Source: Adiantum capillus-veneris (lineage: Eukaryota > Streptophyta > Polypodiopsida > Polypodiales > Pteridaceae). From it: a stretch of 64,000 nt of DNA. This document shows positions 43,379-53,699 of the stretch, piece by piece. The DNA lies in assembly GCA_014529385.2 (NCBI GenBank), contig CM043967.1, forward strand, positions 135,417,182-135,481,181. Reading direction: 5' to 3'. The notes under the pieces were generated by a model, which saw only the letters and a list, made by a program, of their open reading frames with translations, searched no databases and was not told where the DNA came from. The position numbers were made by a program, and so were the translations under genes. The stretch's first letter is position 1, and each line of letters starts with the position of its first letter.

Positions 43379-43392
43379 TGCTCTGATACCAA
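43379..43392 (-). other. Copia primer-binding site
   Basis: On the minus strand, ATTGGTATCAGAGCAGG follows the 5' LTR, with TGGTATCAGAGC complementary to initiator tRNA-Met. Confidence 0.92.
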
Positions 43393-43393
43393 T

Positions 43394-43619
43394 TGTTGGA
43401 ATTAGGGTTGCAGAGAAACGCACACAGCTTGGAGAAGATGAAGGAAGCTTAAGGCACACAATAGAGAGTGTATTACTTAGTTTGCAATGGAAAGATAGAT
43501 AGCACTAGAGTGATGGACGTATATACAATGCTCGGGGGAAAAAACCTCCTAAAGAGGGAAAAATGCCCCGGCGGTCCTAGTGTGTTCACACACATCACTA
43601 CCACATGTATATGGTAACA
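43394..43619 (-). repeat. Copia 5' LTR
   Basis: 226 bp, same length as the 3' LTR, TGTTGGAAT...GGTAACA on the plus strand. Confidence 0.92.
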
Positions 43620-43739
43620 ATACTCATGAAACACACCATCTAAGTGGACCCACCTTTTAACCCTCCCTACCATGCCAAACCCTTATCCTTTTTTTTTGGA
43701 ACTTCACTCTCACCCTCTACCTTCAACCTAAACATAACA

Positions 43740-44069
43740 CCGTGAACGAGTTATCCAAGTGCTAGAGGATATGATACGAGCATACGTTAGAAAGAAGTGA
43801 TCAGAATGGAAAGATTATCTTCGTATCCTTGAATTTTCTTACAATAGTTCTAAGCATGTCATGACTAGTTTTAGTCCCTTCATGCTCATGTACCCTTTTC
43901 AACCTAGGTCACTAGTTATGGTGGGGTTGGAAAATGTAAAGCATTAACATGTCAAGGATGTCATCCACAACCATATGGATTTGCTTGTCAGAATGTTAGA
44001 CAAGCACAAGATCTATATAAGAAGTATGTTGATGCGAAATATTGGCAAGTTACTTTCATGGAAGCGTGA
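43740..44069 (+). pseudogene. Gypsy integrase C-terminal fragment
   Basis: ERVIQVLEDMIRAYVRKK, LRILEFSYNSSKHVMTSF and FMLMYPFQPRSLVMVG, with stops, match the region at 55760-56000 of the chromovirus. It abuts the LTR of the minus-strand gypsy fragment that follows, giving two integrase pieces in opposite orientation. 43625-43739 has no feature. Confidence 0.75.
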
Positions 44070-44204
44070 AAGGCCGGTGGTAATGCGTGTGCTAGTCTCC
44101 ACCGAACCGTGCTATCTTATAGCCTCCCCCTGGCGTACACACTATCCGGCCGTGCCGGTGGCCTTGCCCATAGATCCATGTCCTTACATTACCCCCCCCC
44201 TTGG
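44070..44204 (-). repeat. LTR start and PPT of a minus-strand gypsy
   Basis: On the minus strand, CCAAGGGGGGGGGTAA (PPT, 44189-44204) is followed by TGTAAGGACATGG at 44188. The LTR is related to the 153-bp chromovirus LTR (GGCAAGGCCACCGGCACGGC) but truncated near 44070. Confidence 0.65.
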
Positions 44205-45222
44205 AGAATCATTTTCGTCCTCGAAAACAAACGTAAGAAAATGTTTCTTAAGTGCGGAGACATTCTCCCTTGTAGAACCTTCTTTAGGTCTATCTAGCCA
44301 TTTTACCAGCACTTGTTGTCTAACATGATGTCTAGTGCAATGCTCATGAGAATCCAAAATCTTTTCGGCTCATGAGGAATTCTTGGCAGTGCAATAAGTT
44401 GAACCAACACACCTGTGTCAATGACATTATCATTATGTCCTAGATATTTTCGTAAACGGCTAACATGAAAAACATGATGAACTCATGAGTGCTCTGGAAG
44501 AGCTAACTTATAGGCCACTTGACCTAGATGTTTGAGAATGGTAAATGGTCCACAATAGCATGGTGAAAGTTTAGAAACTTTTCCCGTCTTCAGACTTTCT
44601 GAATGCTCTGGAACTTTGAGGAAAACCTTGTCTCCTTCTTCGAAAGTAGCAAGACAACAATGCTCATCTGTGTACTTCTTATATCAATCTTGAGCTTGCT
44701 TAACATTTTGTCGAGAAACTCGAAGCATGTCAAAATGGCCTTGGAGAAAATCCCTCGCTTGTTGTATCTTCTCCTTAGCGAACCCCACCGTAACGGGTGA
44801 TCTAGGTTGAAATCCATAAAAAAGCATAAATGGACTAGAGTCTATAGTCACATGCTTTAAATTATTATAAGCAAATTCCAATATAGATAAGTAGTCTTCC
44901 CAATTGGTTTGGTTCTTGCTAACGTACGCTCGTAGCATATCCTCTAGCACTTGATTAACTCTTTCTTTTTTACCATTCATTTCTGGATGATCAGCCGTAC
45001 TTAGATTAAGGTTTAGTTTCCAAATTTTGGAACACAGCTCTTCAGAAGTGATTATCAAACTTTCGATCTCTGTCACTAATGATACTAGCTGGAAGACCAT
45101 AGAGTTTATATATATGCTCTACAAATAGACGTGCTAACTTTGGTGTCTTAACCGTAGTCTTAGTGGGAATGAATCGACCCATCTTTGTGAGACGGTCTAC
45201 AATTACCCAAATGGCATCATGG
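44205..45222 (-). pseudogene. Gypsy integrase end and chromodomain
   Basis: Reading leftwards: VDRLTKMGRFIPT, LYGLPASIISDRDRKF, a decayed ADHPEMNGKKERVNQ (normally D-G-Q-T-E), YLSILEFAYNNLKHVT, then EEGDKVFLKVPEHSES, GPFTILKHLGQVAYKLALP, VFHVSRLRKYLG, and near the end RPKEGSTRENVSALKKHF, a chromodomain tail. Several frames, at least two stops. Same lineage as the chromovirus at 50929. The upstream RT is missing: at 45222 it meets plus-strand gag sequence. Confidence 0.85.
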
Positions 45223-45223
45223 A

Positions 45224-45785
45224 AGATCCCAAGGATTGGTTAGCAGAGTTTGAGTTATGGATACTGTCGATGCATATGTCGACGGATGCAAAAAGGGTAC
45301 AGACGATGCCGCTATTGATGCAAGGATGAACCAAGGTGTGGTTCGATGGTTTAAAAAGCAGTGATCAAGAATCATGGCAAAGGTTGCAGAGTCAGTTTCT
45401 GGAAAGGTTTCGAGAGGTAATTACGGCGGAAAAAGCTGGTGCAAGGCTGAAGGCGGTACACTGGGATGTAAGTAAATATTTCTCTATTTTCATTGAGAAA
45501 TTTGAAGTCTGTTGGAAGCAGTTAGAGATTGCTACTGGGGTCAAAAGCAATCAATCTTTGAAGCTGTCAAAGCTGTTAGAGTGCTTGCATCCGAGGATTA
45601 GAGAAAAGGTCGAAGATGGTGCAGATACCTATGAAGACATGGTCTATCTGGCAAAGATAAAGAGCAAAAAGGTGAAGCAAAAGTTAGAGCTGGGCGTGTT
45701 AAAGCCAACAGATTATATGCCTGTTGCGGAGGTAGAGAAGTGCTCTTTCGTCCAATTGTTCAAAATGCAGAGCGTGTTGTGGTAA
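45224..45785 (+). pseudogene. Gypsy gag
   Basis: Starts MEDPKDWLAEFELW, has a TGA at about 45328, and continues VWFDGLKSSDQESWQRLQSQFLERF and KLLECLHPRIREKVEDG: the W-F...W..L...F..RF pattern of gypsy capsid. After 45785 (TAA) a short frame continues to 45943. No zinc knuckle seen, and no protease or RT follows before the LTR. Confidence 0.7.
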
Positions 45786-45912
45786 GACCTACTATTGGCT
45801 ATGTTCCTTGGAGATTTCCAGTATGTGATGTGCATGTGCCGAGGGTGGAAGAGCTTGTCAACGAGGAGAAGCTCCATGTCGAGGTGAACCAAGATGAAAA
45901 AGTAGTGCAGAT

Positions 45913-46827
45913 GTGGAGGTTCCGGTACGAATTGAAGAGATAAAGCATGTTCTTGTGGAGAGTTTGCATGAAAAGGTAGCAGAATGCAATCAAGATGCAG
46001 ATACCGAGGGTTCAGAAGCTGATGAAGAAAGTTTGCAAAGCGGTGAAAAAGGTCAAGCTTTTGTGGAGCAGCAAGCGGAAGGAGATGCAGATACGGAGTC
46101 GGTATATGATTTCGGTGATGATGATGATACAAGATCAATTAGCTGGGAGACAAGCGAGGAGAATAGAGTGGATGAGTTCACATCCTATGACGGGGAGACG
46201 GAATCTGATGAACTTGAACTGGTAAAGATAAAGCTGCCCTCTTATATGTTTGATGATATGGTAGTAGCCCATGTGCAAGAAGAGCAGGGAATAGAGCAAG
46301 CCGAGATTCTTGATGAAAGCCAAGTGGTGTTGTCTAGGCCTACAGATGATGGGATGCAAGTGAAGGTAGTGTGTGGTGCCATGCTAATGGTGGTGCTGAT
46401 GAAAGTAGCGGTAGAAGGTGCCATGGTGGTGCAACATTTTTCCAGGAAAGGTAAAGCAACTGTGTCTATGGAGGAAGACAAGGATGATGCAATAGAGACT
46501 GATTTGCTTTCTTCCCAAGAAAAGCCTGATGCAACGGTAGAAGAGGTGCTCAAAGAACAAGTAAATGCAGCTGAAGAGCAAGAGGTACTGGTTGACCTTG
46601 AAGGGCCATTTGAAGAGGAAGGGCTTGATGATGCTGGAACGGAGTGTGCGGCCAAAGAGGAGGTTGTGATGCCAAAGACAATGGAGATTCCAATGCGGTT
46701 GATATGCCCAAGGGTGGAGAAAGAAGAATCTCAAGCAGTGGCTTTGCTTCCTGTGAAGGTATGTAAGTTATGGTTGATGAAAAAGATGGTAGACACAGCT
46801 ATGCAGTGGCTGCCTCACCAGGTGTAG
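45913..46827 (+). CDS. Acidic 304-residue ORF of a pol-less gypsy element
   Basis: Intact ORF between gag and a polypurine tract. Highly acidic (Asp/Glu-rich with stretches such as YDFGDDDDTRSISWETSEEN). Contains one Met/Val-rich hydrophobic segment (VCGAMLMVVLMKVAVEGAMV), too charged for a clear membrane helix. No domain recognised. It sits where pol should be, so this element depends on others for pol or is a deletion derivative. It could also be the decayed 5' part of pol (protease linker). Confidence 0.5.
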   Translation: MEVPVRIEEIKHVLVESLHEKVAECNQDADTEGSEADEESLQSGEKGQAFVEQQAEGDADTESVYDFGDDDDTRSISWETSEENRVDEFTSYDGETESDELELVKIKLPSYMFDDMVVAHVQEEQGIEQAEILDESQVVLSRPTDDGMQVKVVCGAMLMVVLMKVAVEGAMVVQHFSRKGKATVSMEEDKDDAIETDLLSSQEKPDATVEEVLKEQVNAAEEQEVLVDLEGPFEEEGLDDAGTECAAKEEVVMPKTMEIPMRLICPRVEKEESQAVALLPVKVCKLWLMKKMVDTAMQWLPHQV

Positions 46828-46861
46828 GGTTATATGGTGAAGTCCTCCACTTTATTTTGTC

Positions 46862-47839
46862 GGGAGGGAGGGTCAGACATGTGTCGGAGCTTGGTGTCAG
46901 GTACATGTTTTTTTGAGACCACGTGGAGTGGTTGATGATGTGGCAGGTCCGCCCTAAAGGCGAGTCCCATGGCTATGTTGGGGCCCCAAATGTTTGAAGG
47001 AAAGAGTGAGGGCAATAGAGACCTCGCTATTACCTCCCCCCCTCATGGAAGAAGTTGATCCCGCAGTGAAGGGAGAGCAAGGCCAAGGCCGTTCAAAGAT
47101 CAAGCAAAGCCAAAGAGAGAACTCAAAGGCCCAAGAGGAGCAAGCCGGGCGGCGGAGTTGGGCGGACATTAGGAAGATGTGTACACCATGCAATTGTTTC
47201 CAAAAATGAACTATGCAAAGTGCTAGCAATGCAAAACAAATTCCAAAAAGAGATCTAAGTGAAGGCCACGAGAGGGGACGCTCACCCCTTATTTCTTTTT
47301 TAAGTCTCCTAGACACACTCCTATTAGAGGAGATATATGTTCATTTTTTGGGGTCTTTGACCAAGGTGGTCTTTTTTGCCTGAGTGTGTGATTGAAAGTT
47401 GCAAGCCTGTGTAGTGATAAGCTTTCCATTGAAGCTACATACTTGATTGTACTATTCCCCTATGCAATAATACCACATATTTGCCCCTATTTCTTATGCT
47501 GCTTCTCCCCATTCCCCTCCTTTTCTCTTGCTCTTTGTGTATTGGCAAGTGCTTGCAAAGGGTTTGCCTTTGCCTACAGCTTGAAGGGTGTTACCAAGAG
47601 GGTAGAATCGGGGTGTTTTGTGAGTCGGAAAGGGTGAGTTGAGCAGAGTGGGTGCAATTGTGCTACAAGGTGTTTTTGCAAGGTATGAGATAGTTGTTCT
47701 GTGTGATAAAGTGGAGTTGTTAGTGCAAATTAGCCAATTTGAAGGTGTTGTTTGAGAGGTTAGGGGTGCTGTGGAATCCTTGGGCTATAGAGAGGTAGAC
47801 ATTTGGTGTGCTGGGTGTGTTCCCTATTCCCCCTCTCCA
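46862..47839 (+). repeat. PPT and long LTR (repeat R2, copy 2)
   Basis: GGGAGGGAGGG (46862-46872) precedes TGTGTCGGAGC at 46880, the presumed LTR start. From about 46960 to 47839 it is collinear with 28710-29608. Estimated LTR length 960 bp. Shared features: GGGGCCCCAAA, an imperfect inverted repeat around ACCTCGCTATT, and a CT-rich block near 47500. The end at CCCTCTCCA is inferred from where the two copies diverge. Confidence 0.6.
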
Positions 47840-47844
47840 GCGTG

Positions 47845-48170
47845 GAGAGGTAGATTGTCTCTTATTCCTCTTGGAACGTGCGGGAGATCTACCTCGCCAT
47901 TGGCTCTTAGCAAAATTATTCTTAGTGTAGGAACATTTCCTTTCCTCTCTTGGTCATCATCATATCTTTGGGCATGACTGATGTCTTCTTCCAAAGTTTT
48001 TGGATATTGGGTCTTGACATGAAGACGATAGTCTTTGTCAAGGCCCCTATTAAAACCCTGTATCTTTTGGAATTCATCTAGACCTTCTAGTTTTAATATG
48101 ATTTCTCGAGACTTTGAAAGGTACTGTGTGAGAGAGAGGCCATGGATGAACGCAACCAAGGGGGTGCCTA
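47845..48170 (-). pseudogene. Gypsy (chromovirus-type) gag fragment
   Basis: Minus-strand frame with LTQYLSKSREIILKLEGLDE, GFNRGLDKDYRLHVKTQYPK and TLEEDISHAQRYDDD, close to the gag of the chromovirus (RDVILKLEGLDNFQ, HVKTQDPKTLEEAI at 52570-52710). Only the capsid C-terminal part remains. Confidence 0.8.
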
Positions 48171-48671
48171 TAAAGGGCTATGATTGGGTGGAGAGTTTCT
48201 ATTGAGGGTCTTGGTGGTCTCATATAAGGTATAAAACATTAAAGTTTTCCATCATGTTTAGAAAATGTTCACTCTAGTCCTATTAGAGACTGTTGGGTTG
48301 AACCATTTTCAAAATAAGACTCAAGAAGCTCTCTTCCTATTGATGGGAATGGGATCGTCCTAGCTAAGGTGGATGAAAGATAAACATAGTGCACACAAGT
48401 GAGCGGGTATTGGATAGATTATCATTCAAGAAAATAAGGTTCCAAGATCAATTAATATGGAATCATAAACATGATCTTGAGTATTTGCTAAGCCATCACA
48501 AGATCACTATAAACAAGAGAGATGTAATGCAAAATAGACTTGTGTTATTCATTCATGAAATGAGCTTCAAGTAGCTCTATAGTCTTGCACCACTACATCT
48601 GGGATAATTCCACCTTTCATCTCCTTGACTCATTTTCTAGGACTCTAGGAAAAAGCTCTCACAATGCAATA

Positions 48672-48960
48672 TCAAATCTCACAATACCAAAAAGGATTCA
48701 TGTAATAGAAGACCAAGTGGATGTGAAATATCTATTGTATAGTGGCACAGGTGTAAGTTTCATCAAAGAAGACTTCATTAAGCAGCAAAGGTTAGTGCTT
48801 GTGGAAAAATCGTGTCCAAAATATATGGAGGTGATTGATGGCTTCCCACTTGCTTCCAGAGAAATAAGGTATGAAGCCAAACCTTTTGAGGTGACAATAA
48901 TTGAGCCATGGTCTCTAAGATAGCTGTCAATGCCATACACTACCCAAGGAGTCCATATAT
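48672..48960 (+). pseudogene. Retropepsin-like fragment
   Basis: VDVKYLLYSGTGVSFIKEDF matches the D-S-G-A...SFI pattern of gypsy proteases, with Tyr in place of the catalytic Asp. After 48920 stops dominate. 48300-48670 and 48960-49680 show no gene. Confidence 0.45.
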
Positions 48961-49680
48961 TATTAGCCTGTTTTGGCTTGAGTTACATAATCCAGTGGTG
49001 AGACAAGATAAACACAAAGTGACAAAAGAAAGTATGTCAAATTACTCATCGATATTGGAGCCATGATCCTCATGCATGTAGGCAAAAGAAACCTTTCATT
49101 TTTGATACATGAAATACTAGTTAGACTTTCCAAAGAAAAGAATATGATATCATGATTACAAGGATGCACTACAAGAGGTCGCTTAAATTTTAATGTCAAT
49201 AGCGGGCGTCGGTATATGTGTAGGTAAATCTCGAGGGAGATCAATTTTGTTTTTTAAATCATTTCCAAATTTTTGAAGCCTATACTGGCACGTATATCGG
49301 TGCCCATATTGATGTGTATATTGTCACCTAATTTGGCATCAATATTGATGCATATACTGGCACTTGTACCGATGGATTTTGCAAAAATAGAACCCGCGGG
49401 TTTCTCCTGCGCATTTCGCTCTTTTTTCTCTTCCTCTCTTGCCCTCCTCCTCCTCACTTGCTGTAGATCTGCTTCCGCATGGCTTGCTGAACTTGAGATT
49501 TCTACTCCTACGATGCCCCCTATCAATAAGATAAGCTTCTTTTCAATATCGGTAGTAGATTTGTTCACTTTTGTGTGCGTGTGAGTAACATTGTGTGTGT
49601 GTGTGTGTGTTTACAGGTTTGATGACATTTCTTCAAGTGTTTCTTGCTCTATCATTCTCTTTTGTTGCATACACACATAC

Positions 49681-49752
49681 ACACACACATTCACATAAAC
49701 ATGCACACACACATTCACATAAACATACACACACACATTTACATAAACATGC
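49681..49752. repeat. 24-bp minisatellite, three units
   Basis: Units start at 49681, 49705 and 49729, each ACACACACATT(C/T)ACATAAAC plus four bases. A (GT)n run is at about 49596-49611. Confidence 0.9.
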
Positions 49753-49843
49753 ACGCAAGTAAATAAAAGTGAAATCTAAATAATATAAACACCATATATA
49801 TGATGCACACACACATTTTTCAATTCAAACACACACAAAAATG

Positions 49844-50007
49844 TGTTGGAGCTATATATGGCTCACTGTACTCAACTTGGTCTTACCTATATATTTGTAT
49901 CTTGTCCTCAGTATGAGTGAGTCTTTAGGAGTGTACATGGTGTGTCTCATGTTTCGTATATCTCTCTCTTTGTTTCTACGTCTCAACATGATATCGGAGA
50001 GGTAATG
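49844..50007 (+). repeat. Copia 5' LTR (145 bp) and PBS
   Basis: TGTTGGAGCTATATATGG ... GTCTCAACA (49844-49988) with TG...CA ends and TATA-like motifs, followed at 49989 by TGATATCGGAGAGG, a diverged initiator tRNA-Met PBS. 50008-50780 is the untranslated leader, no ORF supported. Confidence 0.75.
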
Positions 50008-50784
50008 ATCACAGAACGATTCAATTCATGGTGACAAATCAGAGTATGTGTATGCAATTTGCATGTAAGGTTCAGAATGTCTACAAATTTTGTTTTTGAG
50101 GATTGTTTCTTGTTAACTGTGGGTTATTTTTTGTTAAGAAGAATATGATAAGTGTTTTGTGTGGCATTTATTGCTAATCAATATGGTGAAATTGTTGATT
50201 AGGTTTGCTTGTTGATTTGTTTTTTGCCACCCTCAACTTCGTCTCAATTTTGGGGGGTCTTTTGCTCAAAACCTAAAGAAATAAGTAAAGCATGATGGAG
50301 CGTAGTGCAATTTGTACTTTTCATCCAAAACTTGTTTGTCTCCTTGCGCTCTTCGATTTGAGTCCGGGGTTTTCATTAATCAAAGTTCGCAGCAAAAAGT
50401 TATGTTGTTTTTACTACAATCGAGCTTGACGCAGGTTTTGTCCTCCTGCGTCTTTGTGAAGATTCTGCAATCGTTTTTCTAAAAATTTTCTCATTTTTTT
50501 GAGAAAATTTAGCCTTTTGGTATTCATATTGTGGCAGTCAATCTTGAGTCACACGTCGCGTCTCATGTCACTCTATTCGAGGACTCTTTTGTTATTAACA
50601 TCTCCTTTTTTCTACTTTTTTGGGTGACGTCCCTTACATTTTTGGAAGTTTTTTTAGCATCTTTCTTGCATTTATCTTTGGTAGAACACAATCATGATAT
50701 TTCTCTTGTCCTCAATTGCAGTCTTCACCATATATGGTGTGCAGATCTTGCGATCTTATCTTATATATCTTCTCACAACCAGAT

Positions 50785-50928
50785 ATGGCTATGACTATTC
50801 TCGTGAACGGCTTTCCTTCTGGCCAACGTTCTGTTCCTCATTTCCAAGGCCAAGAATTTCTTGTTTGGAAAGAAAAAATGTTGTTAATTGTTGAAGGTGA
50901 TGAACTCTATGATAGTTTCCTTGGAAAT
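50785..50928 (+). pseudogene. Copia gag N-terminus
   Basis: MAMTILVNGFPSGQRSVPHF, then GQEFLVWKEKMLLIVEGDEL: the F-x-G-x-(N/E)-x-x-x-W-x-x-x-M pattern of copia gag starts. Cut after ...SFLGN by the chromovirus insertion; the 5 bases GAAAT (50924-50928) reappear at 56695. Confidence 0.8.
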
Positions 50929-51081
50929 TGTCAGGACAACGGCAAGGCCGGACTAGACAAGGGCAAGGCCAGGCTAGGCAGTGTGGAAAGGGAGTCCAAC
51001 TAGGGCAAAGAGCTAGGAGCCATGCTATATAGTGGGTGGTTGGGAGGTGGACTCCTAGGTTATAGTTCCCCTTGTCTAAAA
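50929..51081 (+). repeat. Chromovirus 5' LTR, 153 bp
   Basis: TGTCAGGACAAC ... CCCCTTGTCTAAAA; contains GCTATATAGTGG as likely TATA region near 51020. Confidence 0.92.
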
Positions 51082-51082
51082 T

Positions 51083-51094
51083 TGGTATCAAGAG
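51083..51094 (+). other. Chromovirus primer-binding site
   Basis: TGGTATCAAGAG, a slightly diverged match to initiator tRNA-Met, one base after the LTR. Confidence 0.85.
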
Positions 51095-51852
51095 AAAGGT
51101 TTCTGTTTTGGGAAAGGCAGAGCCATGGAGGAGGGGAGACACACAATTGGCATGCGTTTTTTGCATGTCGGGGTCAAGGGAGCGTGGAACTCACCTTCTG
51201 TGAGGAGGACGACAGAAAAGCGTGGGCAACTACCCTTGCAAGGAGAAGCCACCGAGGTTGGGACCTGCACCAAACGGTGCCCTTGCAGGCTCTACGTCAT
51301 CGCACCGGGATGGGGAGCACAACTCGACCCAGGGCTGAAGCCGAATTCGCCCTACAGCGACCACCATATCTCTCGCAACCTCCTCGCGTGCTATTGCAGT
51401 CCATCATGGCGCCTATGAGGCCTTGAGTTCACATTACAAAATGCCTAAGGCCTTTGGCCCTAGGACTTTATTGACACAAGGGGGCACACACCCCGCCTCA
51501 AGCAAGGAGCTTTGATTTTGGGAGTTGGTAAGTTGTAAGCATCGATCCAAGGGAATCAAAGGCAGGGCCGGCAAACACACACACCCACACCAATTCTCTA
51601 TGTACGAGCTGCAGAAAACCAGAAATTTAATCAAACCATCTCAAGTGACGTTATTTTTCAAAATTGATTACGGTCAAATGCATAATCTATTCGGCTACAA
51701 GGGATTAAGAAATTCCCTACACGGTGGACATTTTGGATCAATTAACACTTGGATAATATTGACTTAGATGGGATTAGCAAGGCTAATTACACTTTGAAAG
51801 TGCTCAATCTCAAGTATTTTTTTGGCTATTCCTTGCACCGCACTGTGTTGCC

Positions 51853-52942
51853 ATGGATTCCTATATCAATATGACTTTTGATTTCGAGCAAAATACGCCT
51901 GATCCTACCAATGATGGCTCACGGCCGAATGCTCTCATGGAGAGTGCCCATGACGCTACGGTAGGTGATGACACTTATGAATTGCTCGACATTCAAGAAT
52001 TTTCTGCACTTTAGACACACATGTCAGTCATGGATGAAAATTTTAAGGCTTTAAATGAAAATATCACTAAACTATCCACATTAGTGATTCAATTAATGCA
52101 ACAACAATCCAAGGGTCCTGCTGACACACACATGCATGAGCATGTTGCTACACAAGGGCAAGAACCTTCTAATCAATGGCAAGGACCAACTGTTGATACT
52201 TTGCACACTCTAACTGCAAAAGAGGTGGATGAGCTATTGAAAAACACCAGACCACCGACTTTTAAGGGAGAAGACCGAGACCGCAATAAGGATGCAGTGA
52301 ATATCTTTATCAACAAGTGGGATGGAATTCACACCTTACGGCGTACTCCGGAAGCAATCAGAGCTCTGCAAACGAGCCTAACTCTGGAAGGCAAGGCCTA
52401 CAAATGGTCGATGTCTCTCAAGGAGAATAATATCATACTACAGACTTGGGAAGATTTTGAAGCTATGTTTCGTAAAGAAGTTTTGCCTACAAATGAGGCA
52501 TATCGGAATTGGACGGCTTGGGACACGTGTTCCATGCGCCAATACTCATCATTGATTGAATATATATCTCACTATCGAGATGTTATCCTCAAGTTGGAAG
52601 GCCTAGATAACTTTCAACAAGTACGGGGATTTATACGTGGTCTGACACCAGAGCTTAAGAAGCACGTCAAGACCCAAGACCCTAAAACACTTGAGGAAGC
52701 CATAGTAAAATCACATATTCACGATGATCCAGATGAAAAGAAAGCACATAATATTCACATGCCTGCTAATACACATGGTAATACACGCACACAATATGGG
52801 CACAGTAAAAGGAAATTTATAGTAGCCACTTTAGAATTATCTTAAAAACCCAAGGGGTCAAGAGTCCGAGGACTTTGATAAAGCTAAGAAAGAGAAATTA
52901 TGTTTTCAATGTTTAGGAAGTGGTCATGGAAAAAAGGATTGT
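51853..52942 (+). pseudogene. Chromovirus gag with zinc knuckle
   Basis: ATG at 51853 (MDSYINMTFDFEQN), an in-frame TAG at 52012, then an open frame to 52845. It includes RPPTFKGEDRDRN, then LEGKAYKWSMSL, WEDFEAMFRKEVLP and FIRGLTPELKKHV, the gypsy capsid pattern. After a frameshift a perfect C-x2-C-x4-H-x4-C knuckle (CFQCLGSGHGKKDC) lies at 52901-52942. Gag builds the particle and binds RNA through the knuckle. 51095-51852 is leader; frames there are not convincing. Confidence 0.9.
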
Positions 52943-53149
52943 CCCAAGGGGAAATCTGCTGCTCATGGCAAGGGGAAAGCAGTGCACACGGTGCAGTTGC
53001 TGCCTCTTGAGTCTTCCTCACGATTCTCTACAGTGGAAGTAACACACCGAGGTGGTGCATGAATGCTGTCTCACAGATTCCATGTGGAAACAAACCTTTG
53101 GACCACATGAGTTAGTACATTTGCACGGATCTCTGCAAGGTCACAAGTT

Positions 53150-53530
53150 GTGAATCTTGGTAGATGACGGTGCTACTCACAATTTTATCAATTACGGATC
53201 GGTGAAAAAACTCAAATTGCCTCAAACTCCAAGTACCCACCGCTACAAGGTAGCAATGATGAATGGACATGATACCAAACTTTTGGGATACTCAAGTTCA
53301 AGCTATTCCGTTGTAAGTACAAGGTTACTCCACGTCCTTGGATTTTCAAGTTATGAACATGGAGAGGGCAGAGGTGGTCCTTGGTAGGGAGTGGTTGCAT
53401 AGCCTAGGACCATCAGTGAAGCGTAGCTATGAGAACAACATCTTGATGTTCGAATCCCATGGCGCACATTTGTTGTTGTTAAGAGAGAAGGATGTACCTT
53501 CTTCACCATTGATTTGTACAGCTGAGCAAT
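53150..53530 (+). pseudogene. Chromovirus protease
   Basis: LVDDGATHNFI (53155 on) replaces the usual D-S-G-A-T with D-D-G-A-T, so the active-site Asp is present with a changed neighbour. After a frameshift, DFQVMNMERAEVVLGREWL near 53338-53397 gives the closing L-G-x-x-W-L motif. It would cleave the polyprotein. Confidence 0.85.
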
Positions 53531-53699
53531 AGATCAAATTTTCTTGTGTTACTCACTGTATCATTTTCTCTCCGACATCGAATCTGCGCCGCATGCTTTT
53601 CTCTCATCTCTTCCACCAATGGCTACTTTCAAACAAGAAAAAGTTGCTAGTGAGTTACAAAAATTATTAAAAAGAATTTCAAGATGTTTTTCCTAATCA

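Larger units (their letters stand above)
38502..43619 (-). mobile_element. Complete Ty1/copia element
   Basis: 5.1 kb, minus strand, with 226-bp LTRs at 38502-38727 and 43394-43619, PBS, gag-pol in copia order (gag, protease, integrase, RT, RNase H) and PPT. Flanks ATATT (38497-38501) and ATACT (43620-43624) are a likely 5-bp target duplication with one change. LTRs differ at roughly a dozen positions, so the insertion is not very recent. ORFs are broken by a frameshift and a few stops. Confidence 0.93.

Noticed and set aside
45913-46827. The acidic ORF as an envelope-like protein
   Set aside because: No signal peptide, no clear membrane helix, no Cys pattern; only a short Met/Val stretch.
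49681-49752. Three 24-bp repeats as a CRISPR-like array
   Set aside because: The units are directly abutting with no spacers and are AC-rich; a minisatellite in a plant genome.
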